Assembly (NCBI RefSeq): GCF_023159225.1
Contig: NC_063169.1
Coordinates: 58,429,934-58,493,933 of the forward strand
From: Perognathus longimembris pacificus
Lineage: Eukaryota; Chordata; Mammalia; Rodentia; Heteromyidae
Reading direction: 5' to 3'
Length of the DNA: 64,000 nucleotides
This document shows, in pieces, positions 1-10,385 of this stretch (positions within the stretch are counted from its first letter, which is position 1; every line of letters starts with the position of its first letter). The notes below the pieces were generated by a model that saw nothing but the letters and a program-made list of their open reading frames with translations, was not told where the DNA came from and did not search any database. The position numbers and the translations under genes are program-made.

Positions 1-149
1 TTTCTTTATGTCAATATACATGATTCTACCTTGTTTATTTTAAAGGTTGTAGAGCCGGTCACAATCCATACGTATATTTTTACATAGGACTTTCTCTGTT
101 GATAAACACCTATGTTTTTACAATTTTGATATCATGAGTGTCTATGTTA

Positions 150-540
150 GACTGTCACTGAAAGTCAACCGTAGAGAAGAAGCATTTTTGTTGTCGTTCC
201 CAGTTTCAGAGGTCTGAGCCCATGGTTGGCCGGCTCATTTGTTTCTGGGTTGTGGTAAGGCCATCCAGCATGGACGACAAGGCCTTCCATCATGGCGGAT
301 GGAGAGCAGAACTGCTCACCTTCTGGCAGCCAGGAAGTAGAGAGCAGAATGTGCCTGTGATAGCTGTGGCCTCCTTTCTCTCTCTTCTGTTCCATCTGGG
401 CCCCCAGCCTACTGAATGGTGCCTTTTACATTTAGGGTACATCTTTCCCCCTCAGATATTGTTCCACACATTGATCATCTTTCAAACACCCTCACCGCTA
501 ACTCTCAGAAATGTGCCATGTTTATCTCCTAGGTGTCACT
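150..540 (-). mobile_element. Probable MaLR-type LTR relic
   Basis: Read on the minus strand, this stretch has the order seen in ERVL-MaLR long terminal repeats: a purine-rich lead, a 'cttcctggctgcca' segment, 'gccatgatgg', then 'accatgggctcagacctctgaaac' broken by substitutions. The match is from memory of the family and no terminal repeats or duplication are visible. The reading frame over 222-620 falls on this relic and is not treated as a gene. It could instead be another rodent LTR class. Confidence 0.45.
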
Positions 541-640
541 CAATACAATTAAGACTAACCATCACAATGGAAGATCATGTTCAGGAGCCCTTGGACATAC
601 ATAGCGACGTGTATAAATAACGTGTATAAATAACCTGACT

Positions 641-1837
641 GCAGGAGAAAAACGCCCAATTCTGTGAGAAGACTCCCAGTCTGACCTGAATTTACACTTC
701 CAACCATGCAAAAGGCCCATTTCCTAGCAAGGACTGGATATTAGTAACATCTTAAGGCTTCTGTTCAAGACAGCATTATTTCGTGACTCTTGTCTAAAAG
801 AAAACTAAAAAGCATAGCAAGGTAGATTTTATTGAGAGTGATTGCAATTGGATTTTACAGTAGAAAAGGAAGATTGTGATCAATTCTGAATACAAGGCAG
901 AGAGAGTTTTGTAGCCAAGGAGCAGGATGTGTGAGGGTCAGTGAATGGAAAATTACTGGGAGGAAACATCAAGTGTGGGGGGAAGTTCTGGATAAACCAG
1001 TGTAGCAGTGTTGTTGAAGGGTGGCCAGGGTCATCCGCCATCCTCTGAAGCAGAGTGGTGGCTTCTTGCAAACCCCCTGACTCAGGCAGCGGTCTTTGTT
1101 TAAGCTCTGATTTTTTTTTTACAACAAAGTGCATGTGCTAGGCTGCTGCCTGAGAAAGAAAACTCTTGATATGAGCATGAGAAAAGGAATGCTAACTTTT
1201 GCATTGGGCCCAAGACTGCAAAGCAGTTATTATTCAAAGATTGAAGCTAGCACCTCATCACAAATTAGCCAGTGATACACAGCTTAGGTTCGCTTTAGCA
1301 TGGTTTTCTGCTCAAGTCACTTTTCTTCCTATATGTACCAAGGGATTTCCTCTGTCCTCAGCTTCTCTTTGTCTTTCAAAGCCACCTGTAATCTGTCTTG
1401 GTGGTGTGGTACTCATTCTGAACTGTCTGTCCCCAATTACAATTTCCAGCCCCTAAATAAAACAGTTTTGCTGCTACAGATTCCGAGTTCTAATTGATCA
1501 ACAACAGATGGGCCAGGAGAAAGGTTCAGGAGCCTAAGTGAAGTCTGGCAGAGCAAAGAATCTTTGTTTCTGTTAGTCAAAGAGGTCAAAAGTATACTTA
1601 CTTCTCATCATTTTGCATCATTTTCCTGCTCAGTATTGAGCTTAAGAAATATTTTGTAGCATTATCCATTTGTATTTCTTTCCACCAGGGTTTTCCTGTA
1701 CATATCCTGTGTCCATTTTTCTGTTACTCATGATGCCCTCAGAATCAATATAAATAGTTCTTTGTCTGCTATGTATATTGGAAGTGTTTGCTGTTTCCGC
1801 TGCTTTTACTTTGTTGGTCAGGAATGGATCTAGTCCC
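641..1837. other. Unassigned sequence
   Basis: No recognisable repeat or exon. A minus-strand frame at 880-1134 has no family match and a composition like its surroundings. Confidence 0.5.
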
Positions 1838-2074
1838 TTTTTTTTTTTTTTTCTGGTGCTGGTACTGGGGCTGAACTGAGGGCCTAGCTGCTGTCTTTTA
1901 GCTTTAAACTCAAGGCTATCACCCTACCACTTGAGCCACAGCCCCACTCTGGTGGCTAGTTGAAGATGAGTCTCACGGACTTTCCTGCCCTGGGTAGGGG
2001 GATTTGAACTGAGTTCCTTAGGCCTCAGCTTCCTGGGTAGCTAGGATGACAGGTGTGAGCCACTGGCACCAAGC
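1838..2074 (-). mobile_element. B1-T composite SINE
   Basis: A poly-T run at 1838 marks the reversed tail. It is followed by the reverse complement of the T module ('ttgagccacagccccact'), the linker, and the B1-like head ending 'gtgtgagccactggcacc'. Several substitutions make this an older copy. No clear TSD was found. Confidence 0.85.
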
Positions 2075-3017
2075 TCCAATCCAGTTTTGATGTGTGAAGG
2101 TGCATGTTCACATGCACACACAGTGGTTCTGCAAAACTGCCATATATATCTGTATATGCTTTGAAATGCCCTTGGATAGAAGCCCTTCTTATCTTCCCTT
2201 CTCTTGTGGGAGGTTTCCTGCTTTGCCTCGACTGCGCATGTGAGTTGAGCCAGCAGAGCTTCATTTTAACTCAGAGCAAATACAGACAAGAAGAGATTTT
2301 TCTGTCAGGTCACATTACTGTGAACACCTGTGAAATTCAGGATATTTTCTTGGGGGGTGAGTTGAAATATAGGACATCACCTTGCCTGCAGCAAAGTTCT
2401 GTTCTAGGAGTCTGGTCATTGCTGTCATTGCTGTGCAGATTTTTGGAGGTGTCACCTGGAGCCTAAAGCCTCTCTCTATAACAGCAGCTGCTTCAAAGTT
2501 TCATATCCTCCTACACCCAACCCTTTGTTCTGAAACTACTGTGATAGAACCTTCCATAGACAACTTGTGTCGAATTACATGGGAGCTTCCTGGTCTGTTT
2601 CTTTCTCTTCCATGAAGATCAACAACAGAGCTCTCTTCTATTTCATATTAATCAGTCTACTTTGCCTGCTTTCTCTTCTGTCCTAGTTTGCATTCTTAAA
2701 TTTTCTGGCCATAGGTAAATAAAATGTACAATCACCAATCATTGTCGTATCAAAATGTACTTGACCAGAACGCTTTGAATTTTTTTCTACTTGGTCAGCC
2801 TTGAATATATCCTTCTTTCTGTGTAGTCATATAAATTCTCTTGTTTTGGTAAAATGTCGACACTACCTCCTACTCCCAACCTCCATTTCTCTGTGCAGAT
2901 AATATCTAATTAGCACCCCAGGATGGTTTCCTGACACACACTCTAGTCACAGAAACAGAAGAATTTAGGCCACTTTGACCTTTAGTTTAAAAAAATTTTA
3001 ATCTGCTGTTTCTTAAA
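2075..3017. other. Unassigned sequence
   Basis: Mostly unique-looking sequence with no recognised repeat. Frames at 2104-2466 and 2382-2615 overlap each other in different phases and show no protein signature. Confidence 0.5.
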
Positions 3018-3095
3018 ATGACATTAAAATGTTATCTTTTAAAAGTTGCACAAAGAGGTTTCAATTCAACACATCAACTTAGAAGGACAATGCGT
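3018..3095 (-). mobile_element. Short L1 3'UTR relic (older subfamily)
   Basis: It contains a degraded form of the motif 'ctttaagtagttgtacaaag' followed by 'tttcaattcaacacatca'. The same motif recurs near 12.65, 15.81, 29.67, 33.70 and 43.05 kb. The longest of those copies runs into sequence like the L1 ORF2 end, which identifies the family. Confidence 0.5.
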
Positions 3096-3349
3096 ATTTA
3101 AAATAAAATTTTCAAAGTTGCCATTTCACTTTTGTTTTTGGAAGAAAAAGAAAGATTGAAAGGGAAATAAGAGGAAACTAACCCTCTTTTTGCTTAGTAA
3201 TTTGATCTACTTGAGCTATTATATAGAAGGTAGCAGAAGTAACAGTGAAAGGCAAAAAACTCACAATGTTTGAGAACTGGCTGGACAAAGGAACAGACTC
3301 CAACTTAAGCAAAGTTCCATTCTCTGTAGACCATAACCAATTCTCTGGC

Positions 3350-3551
3350 ATTTTGTTTTGTTTTGTTTTGTTTTTTGCCAGTCCTGGGGCTTGAACTCAG
3401 GACCTGGGTCTTTTTGCTCAAGGCTAGTACACTACCTCTTGAGCCACAACGTCACTTCCAACCTTTTCTGTTTATGTGGTGCTGAGGAATCGAACCCAGG
3501 GCTTATGCATGCTAGGCAAGCACTCTACGGCTAAGTCACATTTCCAGCCCC
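3350..3551 (-). mobile_element. ID-T dimeric SINE, older copy
   Basis: A TTTTG-repeated tail precedes the reversed T module and then the reversed ID-like head (B box seen as 'ggaatcgaacccaggg'). A 9-bp direct repeat TTCTCTGGC flanks it at 3341-3349 and 3552-3560, consistent with L1-mediated insertion. Confidence 0.88.
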
Positions 3552-3564
3552 TTCTCTGGCTTTT

Positions 3565-4712
3565 GTTTCTTCTTCAAGGCTGGGGATTTCACCTGATGAA
3601 TTGCCTATCCTAGCCAACTGCTCTCCCACGGAGCGAGGCCCCAGCTTTGATTTGGAATTTTGTGACACCATTTATGTAATTTTACCTATCCAATTTTTAA
3701 ATCTTTGGAGAGAAATCCAAAGCTTTGCTGCAAAGTGTTGCCCAGGACTGTTGGTGCATAAACACCTCCTGAAGATAGACTAGCATTCTGCATGGCTTAG
3801 GAAGGAAGAGGGGAGATCTCTTTCTGAGGCCAGCCGCTGGGTTTCTGATACACTCAGGAGTCAGAAGCAAGCACTGCAGCATGGAGCCCCCAAGCCCATC
3901 TCTGCCTTCAGCCAGATGGTTCTAGAGGGTGCCAAGCTGGATGCAGAATGACCTTGTCTTTAGCCATCTGTCAAGGTTTCCACCACTGTCTTGCAGAATG
4001 CTGATAGGGCAGGCTCCCTCCGTGGAGGTAGCTTTGAGTGGGTCTGGAACATGCTCATGGACACTCATCAAAGTCAACCCCGACTGCATTCCTCTGAATA
4101 TTGAAAATTCAGCTGTCCTGACCCAAATCTGAGGTCATCCAGTTTCAAAATGGTCACCAAGCCCCCTGAGAAGTACCAAGAAAAAGGAAGGAGAGGGAGA
4201 AGCAGTTTCTGAGTTATTAATTTCCTTGGGACAACGCAGTGGGGCAGTGGTAATTGTATCTTGCTGAGGTCTTTTCTTGGTGTCCACTCCTAACCCTTGC
4301 TGGGTCTGAAGAGGGAGAAGATGGAATGTAATTCATTCATGAGCATGAAAGATAACTCTTCTCTCCTCTCTTGACATTTCCACATAACAAGTATTCTTAG
4401 AATGCACTCATCATTTTCTACTACAGACTCTGATGATTATTATAAAAATATTATTAAAATGTATGTCTTGTATTGAAGAGAATTGCTTTAGGAAAATGAA
4501 TACTTGGTGGGTTTTGTTTTGCAGTTTCAGCAGTAATTGCATAAGGTGATTCAAACTTTACTCACTATATTCTAAAAAATACAGTCAAATAGCTCATTAT
4601 TCATGAAGAAACTTTGGGAATATGTGTATTGGAATCTCTATGTTTACAAAGAGTTCTATAGGTCCAGTGGATTGATGCAATCTATTAGTGAAGCAAGTAT
4701 TCAGTTCCATAG
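3565..4712. other. Unassigned sequence
   Basis: No repeat or exon recognised. Frames at 3601-3783 and 3929-4132 are short and without family resemblance. Confidence 0.45.
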
Positions 4713-4725
4713 CATTTTTTGTTTT

Positions 4726-4937
4726 GTTTTGTTTTGTTTTTTTGGCCAGTCCTGGGGCTTGGACTCAGGGCCTGAGCACTGTCCCTGGCTTCTTTTTGCT
4801 CAAGGCTAGCACTCTGCCACTTGAGCCACAGCGCCACTTCTGGCCATTTTCTGTATATGTGGTGCTGGGGAATTGAACACAGGGCCTCATGTATACGAGG
4901 CAAGCACTCTTGCCACTAGGCCATATCCCCAGCCACA
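4726..4937 (-). mobile_element. ID-T dimeric SINE with TSD
   Basis: A full-length reversed dimer with a (TTTTG)n tail. The 13-bp repeat CATTTTTTGTTTT at 4713-4725 and 4938-4950 fits as the TSD. The sequence is close to the copy at 17.8 kb. Frames called here on both strands are shadows of the SINE. Confidence 0.9.
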
Positions 4938-4954
4938 CATTTTTTGTTTTTTAA

Positions 4955-5053
4955 GAAAAAAAGTGTCACTGTAAAGCCCAGGCTGGTCATAAGCTCTCAA
5001 TCCTTAGCCTTCTGAGAGCTAGGACTACAGGCGTGTGCCACCGTGCCAGGCTT
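4955..5053 (-). mobile_element. B1-like (7SL-derived) SINE
   Basis: Reversed B1 sequence: 'gcccaggctggtcataagctc' with one gap, then 'aggactacaggcgtgtgccaccgtgccaggc'-type ending, with the tail toward 4955. It lies directly beside the ID-T insertion, which landed in or next to its A-rich tail. Confidence 0.75.
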
Positions 5054-5184
5054 ACAAGTCTGTACCTTTAAATTAGGTGACTTTATCCACCAGTGATGTG
5101 ACTGATTACCAGTTTAAAATGGCAAGGAATCAAACTAAATTCCTGGCAGTTGTCTTGAGCTCTCTTCCTTTGGCTGTACCATGT

Positions 5185-5255
5185 GTCCATTTATTTATTC
5201 AACCAATGTTAACTAAGACTTCTCTATGGAAGGTGCTAGACACCATTAATTCCTA
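5185..5255 (+). mobile_element. Possible MIR/L2-class ancient relic
   Basis: 'catttatttattcaaccaatgtt' followed by 'ggtgctagacacc' resembles the ancient mammalian repeat pattern 'attcaacaaatattta ... ggcactgttctaggcac'. Short and diverged, so uncertain. Confidence 0.35.
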
Positions 5256-5412
5256 TGTCTAGTTTATTCTGTGCTAAAAACAGACCTCTCATGTTGCTCC
5301 ATAACATTAACATATAATACAAGAGCAGGTGTGTGAGTACACAGATGAGAGGAGGCATAGGGACTCTGGGGGATAGTAAAAGCCCCTGGGTGTCTTGAGT
5401 ACAAGATGTAAG

Positions 5413-5413
5413 C

Positions 5414-5445
<32 letters not shown>

Positions 5446-5449
5446 TGTG
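5413..5449. repeat. (TG)n microsatellite
   Basis: Uninterrupted TG dinucleotides ending in CG-containing units. It is not attached to a recognised SINE tail. Confidence 0.95.
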
Positions 5450-5711
5450 CAATGCCTATGCTGCCAGGTGTGTATGTGGGATGGAGCTGAAGGCGCTCTA
5501 GTCTCAGAACCAGTAAGGACTCTGGGGAACTCTAAGTGGCCAACTGGCCAGACTCCTGCCCCTGGCTGCCAGCTGGGTCAATCGGGCTCGGGTCCAGTCA
5601 GGCAGACTTGGCTGGCTGCCCGCCAGGGCCAGAGCCAGCCTAACACAGGCAAGGACTGGGGGGAAGAAGATGTAGCCGATCTGAGTGCCCTCTGACCTTG
5701 GTGTGATATGA
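5450..5711. other. Unassigned GC-rich sequence
   Basis: Moderately GC-rich unique DNA between two TG repeats. Frames on both strands (5417-5695, 5578-5820) overlap and extend into the repeats, so neither is supported. Confidence 0.45.
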
Positions 5712-5740
5712 TGTGTGTGTGTGTATGTGTGTGTGTGTGT
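5712..5740. repeat. (TG)n microsatellite
   Basis: TG units with one TA interruption. Confidence 0.9.
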
Positions 5741-6155
5741 CGTTGAGCCATTCTGACCCTCTCAGAAGGGACAAGAACCTCTGAACATGGTTTCCTGCCC
5801 TCGAGGTAGAGTCTCAGCATAGGGTTTGGGGTGCTCTTTCCCCCAGGGCATCCATACCGTGTTCACTAACTCCCTGACTCTCAGACCCTCAAGTACCAGC
5901 CGGGGCTCCGGAATATGACCACAGCTTTCATCCCTGCCTCTTCCATCTTGCTGCTCCACAAGTGGGCCTCATCCAAACAGGCTCATGAACTCAGCTGAGG
6001 TACAGGCCAGGTAAGAGGAGGGAGGTCTCCTTTAGAACATGGGTTTCATTTCAGGATTGATTTCTGTATTCATGTCCTTATTACATATTAGGGAAAAAAT
6101 TGGAAAAATGTTACTCAGTTGGAACATGAAATGTTATTAGTATATAAGTATAACA

Positions 6156-6242
6156 TCCTCCCTCCTTCCCCCCTCCTTCCCTCCCTCCCTCCCTCCCTCC
6201 CTCCCTCCCTCCCTCCCTCCCTCCCTCCCTCCCTCCCTCTCT
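6156..6242. repeat. (CCCT)n tetranucleotide repeat
   Basis: About 70 bases of perfect CCCT units after an imperfect lead. One strand is all pyrimidine, so triplex formation is possible. Confidence 0.95.
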
Positions 6243-6636
6243 TCCTGGACTCTGGAGCTCATTCAGAGTAGGGTCTCTGGGCATCAGTTGACATTGAAGG
6301 GCCTCTGAGGAGGGAGGGGCAGGGCAGGAAGGGAGACTCCAGTCTCAGGTCTGTGGGGCCTGCTTTCGATTGTGGAGCTGGGTTATCATCACTCCTGCTG
6401 TGGCCGCAGCCTTATCACTGACCCAGGAGTCTGAGGAGCTGCAAGTTGCTCTTGATGTGTGTCAGCCTCCACGAGGACTGCCATTGGCTCAAGATCAGGA
6501 GCGCGTGGTTATTCCCTGCTCTGCATACATCTCTCTTTTTTCAGCTCCTACCAAACAGGTGTGTTTCTCTGTATCTGGAAGCCCCCTGTGTCTTTTCTGA
6601 CACAGAACTTCTACTAGTCCTTCAAAATACCAATTG
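6243..6636. other. Unassigned sequence
   Basis: Unique-looking. Two overlapping plus frames (6370-6600, 6446-6637) in different phases lack protein features. Confidence 0.45.
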
Positions 6637-6782
6637 AGCCGGGGCCTGTGGCTCACGCCTGCAATCCTAGCTTACTTAGGAGTCTGGGATCTGAGGATCA
6701 CTGTTAAAAGCCAGCCTGAGCAGGAAAGTCTATGTGACTCTTATCTCCAATTAACCACCAGAAAACCAGAAGTGGTGCTGTG

Positions 6783-7372
6783 TATGTAACTAAAACCAAA
6801 CAACTACTCAACATATAAAGGTCAAAAATTGACCTCTCGGGGCTGGGGATATAGCCTAGTGGCAAGAGTGCCTGCCTCGGATACACGAGGCCCTAGGTTC
6901 GATTCCCCAGCACCACATATACAGAAAACGGCCAGAAGCGGCACTGTGGCTCAAGTGGCAGAGTGCTAGCCTTGAGCGGGAAGAAGCCAGGGACAGTGCT
7001 CAGGCCCTGAGTCCAAGGCCCAGGACTGGCCAAAAAAAAAAAAAAATTGACCTCTCAGTGGATCACAGTAGTTCAAAAGCTATGTATGTACGTTCATATA
7101 AGACTACTGTCGACATATTGTCTAATATCGACATTACATTTAAAGCCCTAGGCGAATTTTCTTGGGCCTGGCCACGTGGCTACTGCGTATGTTCTTGATA
7201 CATTGTATATTGTATATATGTCTACCTGACCTAGAGAAGGGAAAGAAAAACAGGACGTAAGATATCACAAGAAATGTACACACTGCCCTACTATGTAACT
7301 GTACCCTTTTTGCACAACACCTTGTCAAAAAAATTTATGTTCAATTAATAAATAAATTAAATTTTTAAAAAA
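6783..7372 (+). mobile_element. 5'-truncated L1 3' end, nested in a SINE
   Basis: Exact 15-bp TSDs (6768-6782 and 7373-7387) bound the insert. Its end carries the L1 3' motif 'gaaatgtacacactgccc ... tatgtaactgtaccc' and an A/T-rich tail. The same motif, reversed, opens the L1 copies at 22.86 and 43.65 kb. It is itself interrupted by the ID-T SINE at 6839-7041. Confidence 0.82.
6839..7041 (+). mobile_element. Young ID-T dimeric SINE, nested in L1
   Basis: Both modules are intact: A box TAGCCTAGTGG, B box GGTTCGATTCC, then the T module and a poly-A tail. The TSD of 15 bp (AAAAATTGACCTCTC) lies at 6824-6838 and 7042-7056. By eye it differs from the copy at 56.53 kb at only about three positions over roughly 195 bases. 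Confidence 0.93.
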
Positions 7373-7468
7373 AGAAGTGGTGCTGTGGCTTAAGTGGTAG
7401 AGCACTTGCTTTGAGTTGAAGAGATCAAGATCAGGTACAACCACGACCCCACCCCCAGCCCCCAAAAA

Positions 7469-7737
7469 AGACCCACTGTTTGGATATTGTCATTCCTGCT
7501 CTTCTGTATACTTGTAGCCCCTGCATTATGTTGAAATAGCCGGTGATCTGTCTCCCCAGTGCCTTTCCAGGTTCCCAAGGAAATAATAATTCTGTCTTAA
7601 AATTTGCATAGCTGCAGTTTATGTCACAGGATATAACTATGGGAGGTAATTAACAACACAGCCAGGGCAGTGGAAACAGATCATCCATGGTTCTCCAAGT
7701 TATTGGGTACCTGGAAAAGCGAAAGAGGATATTAATA
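7469..7737. other. Unassigned sequence
   Basis: Short unique interval, no recognised element. Confidence 0.4.
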
Positions 7738-7981
7738 TAGTAGCATCCGTGGCTCAGGTCTGTAATCCTAGCTACTCAGGAGGCTGAGGTCTGAGGATCG
7801 AGACTCAAAGTCAAGCCCAGCAAATAAATATGAGAGACTATGATCCTAAGTTAACAAAAAAAGCCAGAAATGAAGATGTGGCTCAAACAATAGAGCAAGA
7901 GCAGTTGATTTCAGTCCCCAATACACATACACACACACACTCTCTCTCTCACACACACACACGCACACACACACACACACC
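7738..7981 (+). mobile_element. B1-T SINE with (CA)n tail
   Basis: The head 'ctgtaatcctagctactcag', a degraded linker and the T module lead straight into CA/CT repeats at 7922-7981, which occupy the place of the poly-A tail. Confidence 0.82.
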
Positions 7982-8129
7982 ACGAAGATAGACGAATGTT
8001 ACTTGGTACATATTCAGCACAGATGAACTTTTGCATGTACCGTGCACCGATGGGCAACCATTTTATGATCCTATACAGGCGATGCCTAGAGGAGGCAAAT
8101 TCCCAGGGAGAGCCTGTGTGGAAACAGAG

Positions 8130-8275
8130 AAAAGACTTCTAGAGTAAGGGGGATGTTGAAAAAGTTCTAGAAATAGTGGTAAATGTATGTCACCTCACTG
8201 AATTATACATCAAACTGGTTCAGATGCTAACTTTTTATAGACATCTTACCACATTAAAAACAAATAAGGAAAAAA
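8130..8275 (+). mobile_element. Ancient L1 3' end (L1MA/L1MB-like)
   Basis: The order 'gaaatagtggtaaatgta', 'cactgaattatacat', 'tcttaccacattaaaaa' resembles the 3' ends of old mammalian L1s. Diverged; assigned from memory of the family. Confidence 0.55.
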
Positions 8276-8483
8276 GAGAAATGAAACAATTAGCAGTAAA
8301 AATGTTTCAGTAACCTAAGTGGCCAACAACAGTTACAAACTATGTACTCAACTACATGGGCTACAGTTTGAGACAGATAAAACAAACAAAAGTAAATTAA
8401 CAACAACAACAAAAACCTTGTGTTCTCCCACTCAGTATCCTGCATAGCGGGGATGGAAAACATATACTCTTGTGCCCAGCTAT

Positions 8484-8600
8484 TGGTTGAAATGGAGTTG
8501 CAAGAACTTTGTGACTAAGCTGACCTTGAACTTCCATCCTCTTGATCTCTGCCTCCTGAGTAAACGAGGACTAAAGCGGTGAGCCACCACAACCACCTCC
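8484..8600 (-). mobile_element. B1-like SINE
   Basis: Reversed B1: 'agctgaccttgaacttcc', 'tctgcctcctgag', and the end 'gtgagccaccacaaccacc'. An old copy. Confidence 0.65.
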
Positions 8601-9242
8601 GTTTAGTTTTTATGTATGTCTACACCCCTACAAATAACACTCAAGAGTGAAACAGATATAACATGGTTAGTGGCCTTATGTATTTTCTTTACCCCTTTGT
8701 TATATCTTATGAAACTTTTTGAGTTTTGCATTGAAAATTCGTATTCCTATTTATAGCCACTCATGAGAGGGAAATCTGCGTTTAAAATTTCCCTAAATGA
8801 GACAGGTAAAGAGCAAGAGGGAAATTGCATGGGACAGCAGGTAGGCACGTCAAAACCGGAGCTGCCCACGAGGTCAGTGACTCTGTTGGAGACGTAGAAG
8901 CTTCCTTCTGAATGCCAATGCCTGATAAGATGTTCTTCTCGGAAGGCTACTTGTTAGAAACAGAAGCTCTGGCAAAAATCTAAATGGCAAAGTCACCAAG
9001 ATTATCAGGCCCTAAAAATAACAACCACAACCCCAGCGAAACAAAAGCCCGTCTGTGTGGGAGGCATGATGGGAAACGTATTGATTTAGAATTTTTATCC
9101 AGATGAATGTGTGGTGATCACTGGCAGAGAGGCTACAAAGAACTGACCGCCAGCCAGCAGCCTTGGTGCAAGTGACAGCTCACGACAGTAGATATGCATG
9201 AAGAAATTTCTGGCTGCAAGTGGCTGGAACAGAATGAAAACC
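8601..9242. other. Unassigned sequence
   Basis: No repeat or exon recognised. Confidence 0.45.
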
Positions 9243-9375
9243 TGCACTCATGAATTTATTCTCTTGTTTTGTTCCCATGTCATGAGCCTATATACTACAG
9301 GCTGGCCATTCTTCTAGGTTCTTGGAAATCATCGTTGAACCAAACCAAGAAAGGGTTCTTGTTCCTACACACATG
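9243..9375 (+). mobile_element. Possible MIR/L2-class ancient relic
   Basis: 'cattcttctaggttcttgga' and 'gttgaaccaaaccaagaaagg' follow the pattern of an ancient mammalian repeat ('ctgttctaggtgctggg ... gtgaacaaaacaga'). Confidence 0.42.
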
Positions 9376-9712
9376 TTCATAATATTATCTGTTAGTGAGT
9401 GGTGTCATAGGAACAAGTGGCACACACATATAATCCTAAGTACCCAGCAGCTTGAGCTAGCCCAGAAAGATGAATCTGTGAGACTCTTGTTGGGGTTATT
9501 TCTCTGACCCGGCTCAGATGCTTATTTCTTTCTCTCTTATTACCCTCCGTATCGTCCTCTCCCCTAACCCTCGGCCTGCAGGTATGTTAGGGTGGGACGT
9601 AGGGGTCACTCCGGCCTGGCGTGCGCGCGACCTACGTGGTAATGTGACCGCTATCCTACCCTGGGAGCTAGCGTACATACACCACGGAGTAGGCTTCTGA
9701 GAGCGAACTAAC

Positions 9713-9718
9713 TTTATT
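9713..9718 (-). promoter_or_regulatory. LTR polyadenylation signal AATAAA
   Basis: A minus-strand AATAAA inside the solo LTR, in a position expected for R. No TATA box is evident just upstream of it, so the LTR promoter, if functional, may be TATA-less. Confidence 0.65.
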
Positions 9719-9786
9719 GAGAGAAGGACAAGGGGAGATGATTCCGAAGGAAGGGGGTTGGCCAGGATTCCGATAGGCCATGAGCT

Positions 9787-9850
9787 GTCACGTGACTCCC
9801 AAGGGGCTGGTCACTTGACCTCCAAGGGGCTACGTCACTCTGGGGGCGCC
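9787..9850 (-). promoter_or_regulatory. Tandem 23-bp U3 motif with E-box
   Basis: Two 23-bp units (9787-9809, 9810-9832) share 'GTCAC.TGAC' and 'CCAAGGGGCT', and a third partial unit starts at 9834. Unit 1 holds the palindrome GTCACGTGAC with E-box CACGTG at 9789-9794. Unit 2 reads GTCACTTGAC, and the next junction gives TACGTCA, a CRE-like site. GC-box-like 'ggggcgg'-type sequence follows. The layout resembles duplicated retroviral U3 enhancers. Confidence 0.7.
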
Positions 9851-10146
9851 AAACCAGGGCGGGGCTGGTAGGCGCCAGGCTGGCTGCCAGCTAAGTCGGG
9901 GGTCTATTTGCCCAACCGGTTTCTCCGGATTCCAATGTAGAGAGGATGGAAGGGCCGCATTCCCCAGCTGGGGGAGGTGCCTCAAGCCCCTTCCATCCAG
10001 GGGAGAAAGATGGACCCCAACAACTCTTATCTCCAGTTAACCAGCAAAATGCTGCAAGTGGAGCTGTGGTTCAAATGGTAGAGTGCCAGCCTTGGACATA
10101 AAAGCTAAAGGGAAGCTTGAGGCCCTGAGTTCAAGCCCCAGTACCG

Positions 10147-10148
<2 letters not shown>

Positions 10149-10202
<54 letters not shown>
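10149..10202. repeat. (CA)n microsatellite
   Basis: Long perfect AC run at the 3' end of the B1-T SINE that hosts the solo LTR. Confidence 0.96.
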
Positions 10203-10203
<1 letters not shown>

Positions 10204-10272
10204 ACAAATAAAGAAAAGGGGGGAAAAAGCCATGTTATAGAAAGAGTGAAAAGTAGAGCAGCAGTAGAATAA

Positions 10273-10385
10273 GCTCAAGAATGCCTGTCATCTCAGCACC
10301 GGAAGATGGGAGGAGGCAAGATGATCAAGAGTTCAAGGCCAGCCTGAGCTACATAGATAGACCCTATCTTCAAACCAAGCAAAGA
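10273..10385 (+). mobile_element. B1-like SINE
   Basis: 'gcctgtcatctcagcacc', 'agttcaaggccagcctgagc', 'tacatagatagaccctatct' are in B1 order. The C-terminal part of a minus-strand frame at 10293-10838 is only this SINE read backwards. Confidence 0.85.

Larger units (their letters stand above)
6637..7468 (+). mobile_element. B1-T SINE split by a nested L1
   Basis: The head and linker lie at 6637-6782 and the T module resumes at 7388. The split is at 'agaagtggtgctgtg', present once at 6768-6782 and again at 7373-7387. Joining across the repeat restores a normal B1-T order. This is the oldest layer of a three-element nest. Confidence 0.85.
9488..10022 (-). mobile_element. Solo LTR of an endogenous retrovirus
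   Basis: The 535-bp insert starts TGTTGGGG and ends CCCCAACA, an inverted terminal repeat with TG...CA ends, flanked by the 5-bp TSD ACTCT (9483-9487 and 10023-10027). AATAAA on the minus strand at 9713-9718 sets the orientation: U3 is toward 10022 and U5 toward 9488. No internal viral genes or second LTR are present, so it is most likely a recombined solo LTR. It is much richer in CpG (about 26 by hand count) than its surroundings, suggesting recent insertion or germline hypomethylation. A 5-bp duplication leaves the ERV class open. Confidence 0.9.
9413..10148 (+). mobile_element. B1-T SINE split by a solo LTR
   Basis: The head runs 9413-9487 and the linker and T module resume at 10023. Taking out the LTR and one copy of ACTCT restores 'gtgagactcttatctcc', the normal B1-T linker. 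This gives direct proof of the insertion and its exact target. A (CA)n tail follows. Confidence 0.87.

Noticed and set aside
222..620. 132-codon plus frame
   Set aside because: It overlies a probable reversed LTR relic and has an equally open frame on the other strand. No protein family resemblance.
6849..6920. tRNA gene-like A and B boxes
   Set aside because: They belong to SINE heads, which keep Pol III boxes. The flanking T module, poly-A and TSD show a retroposon, and the cloverleaf is not complete.
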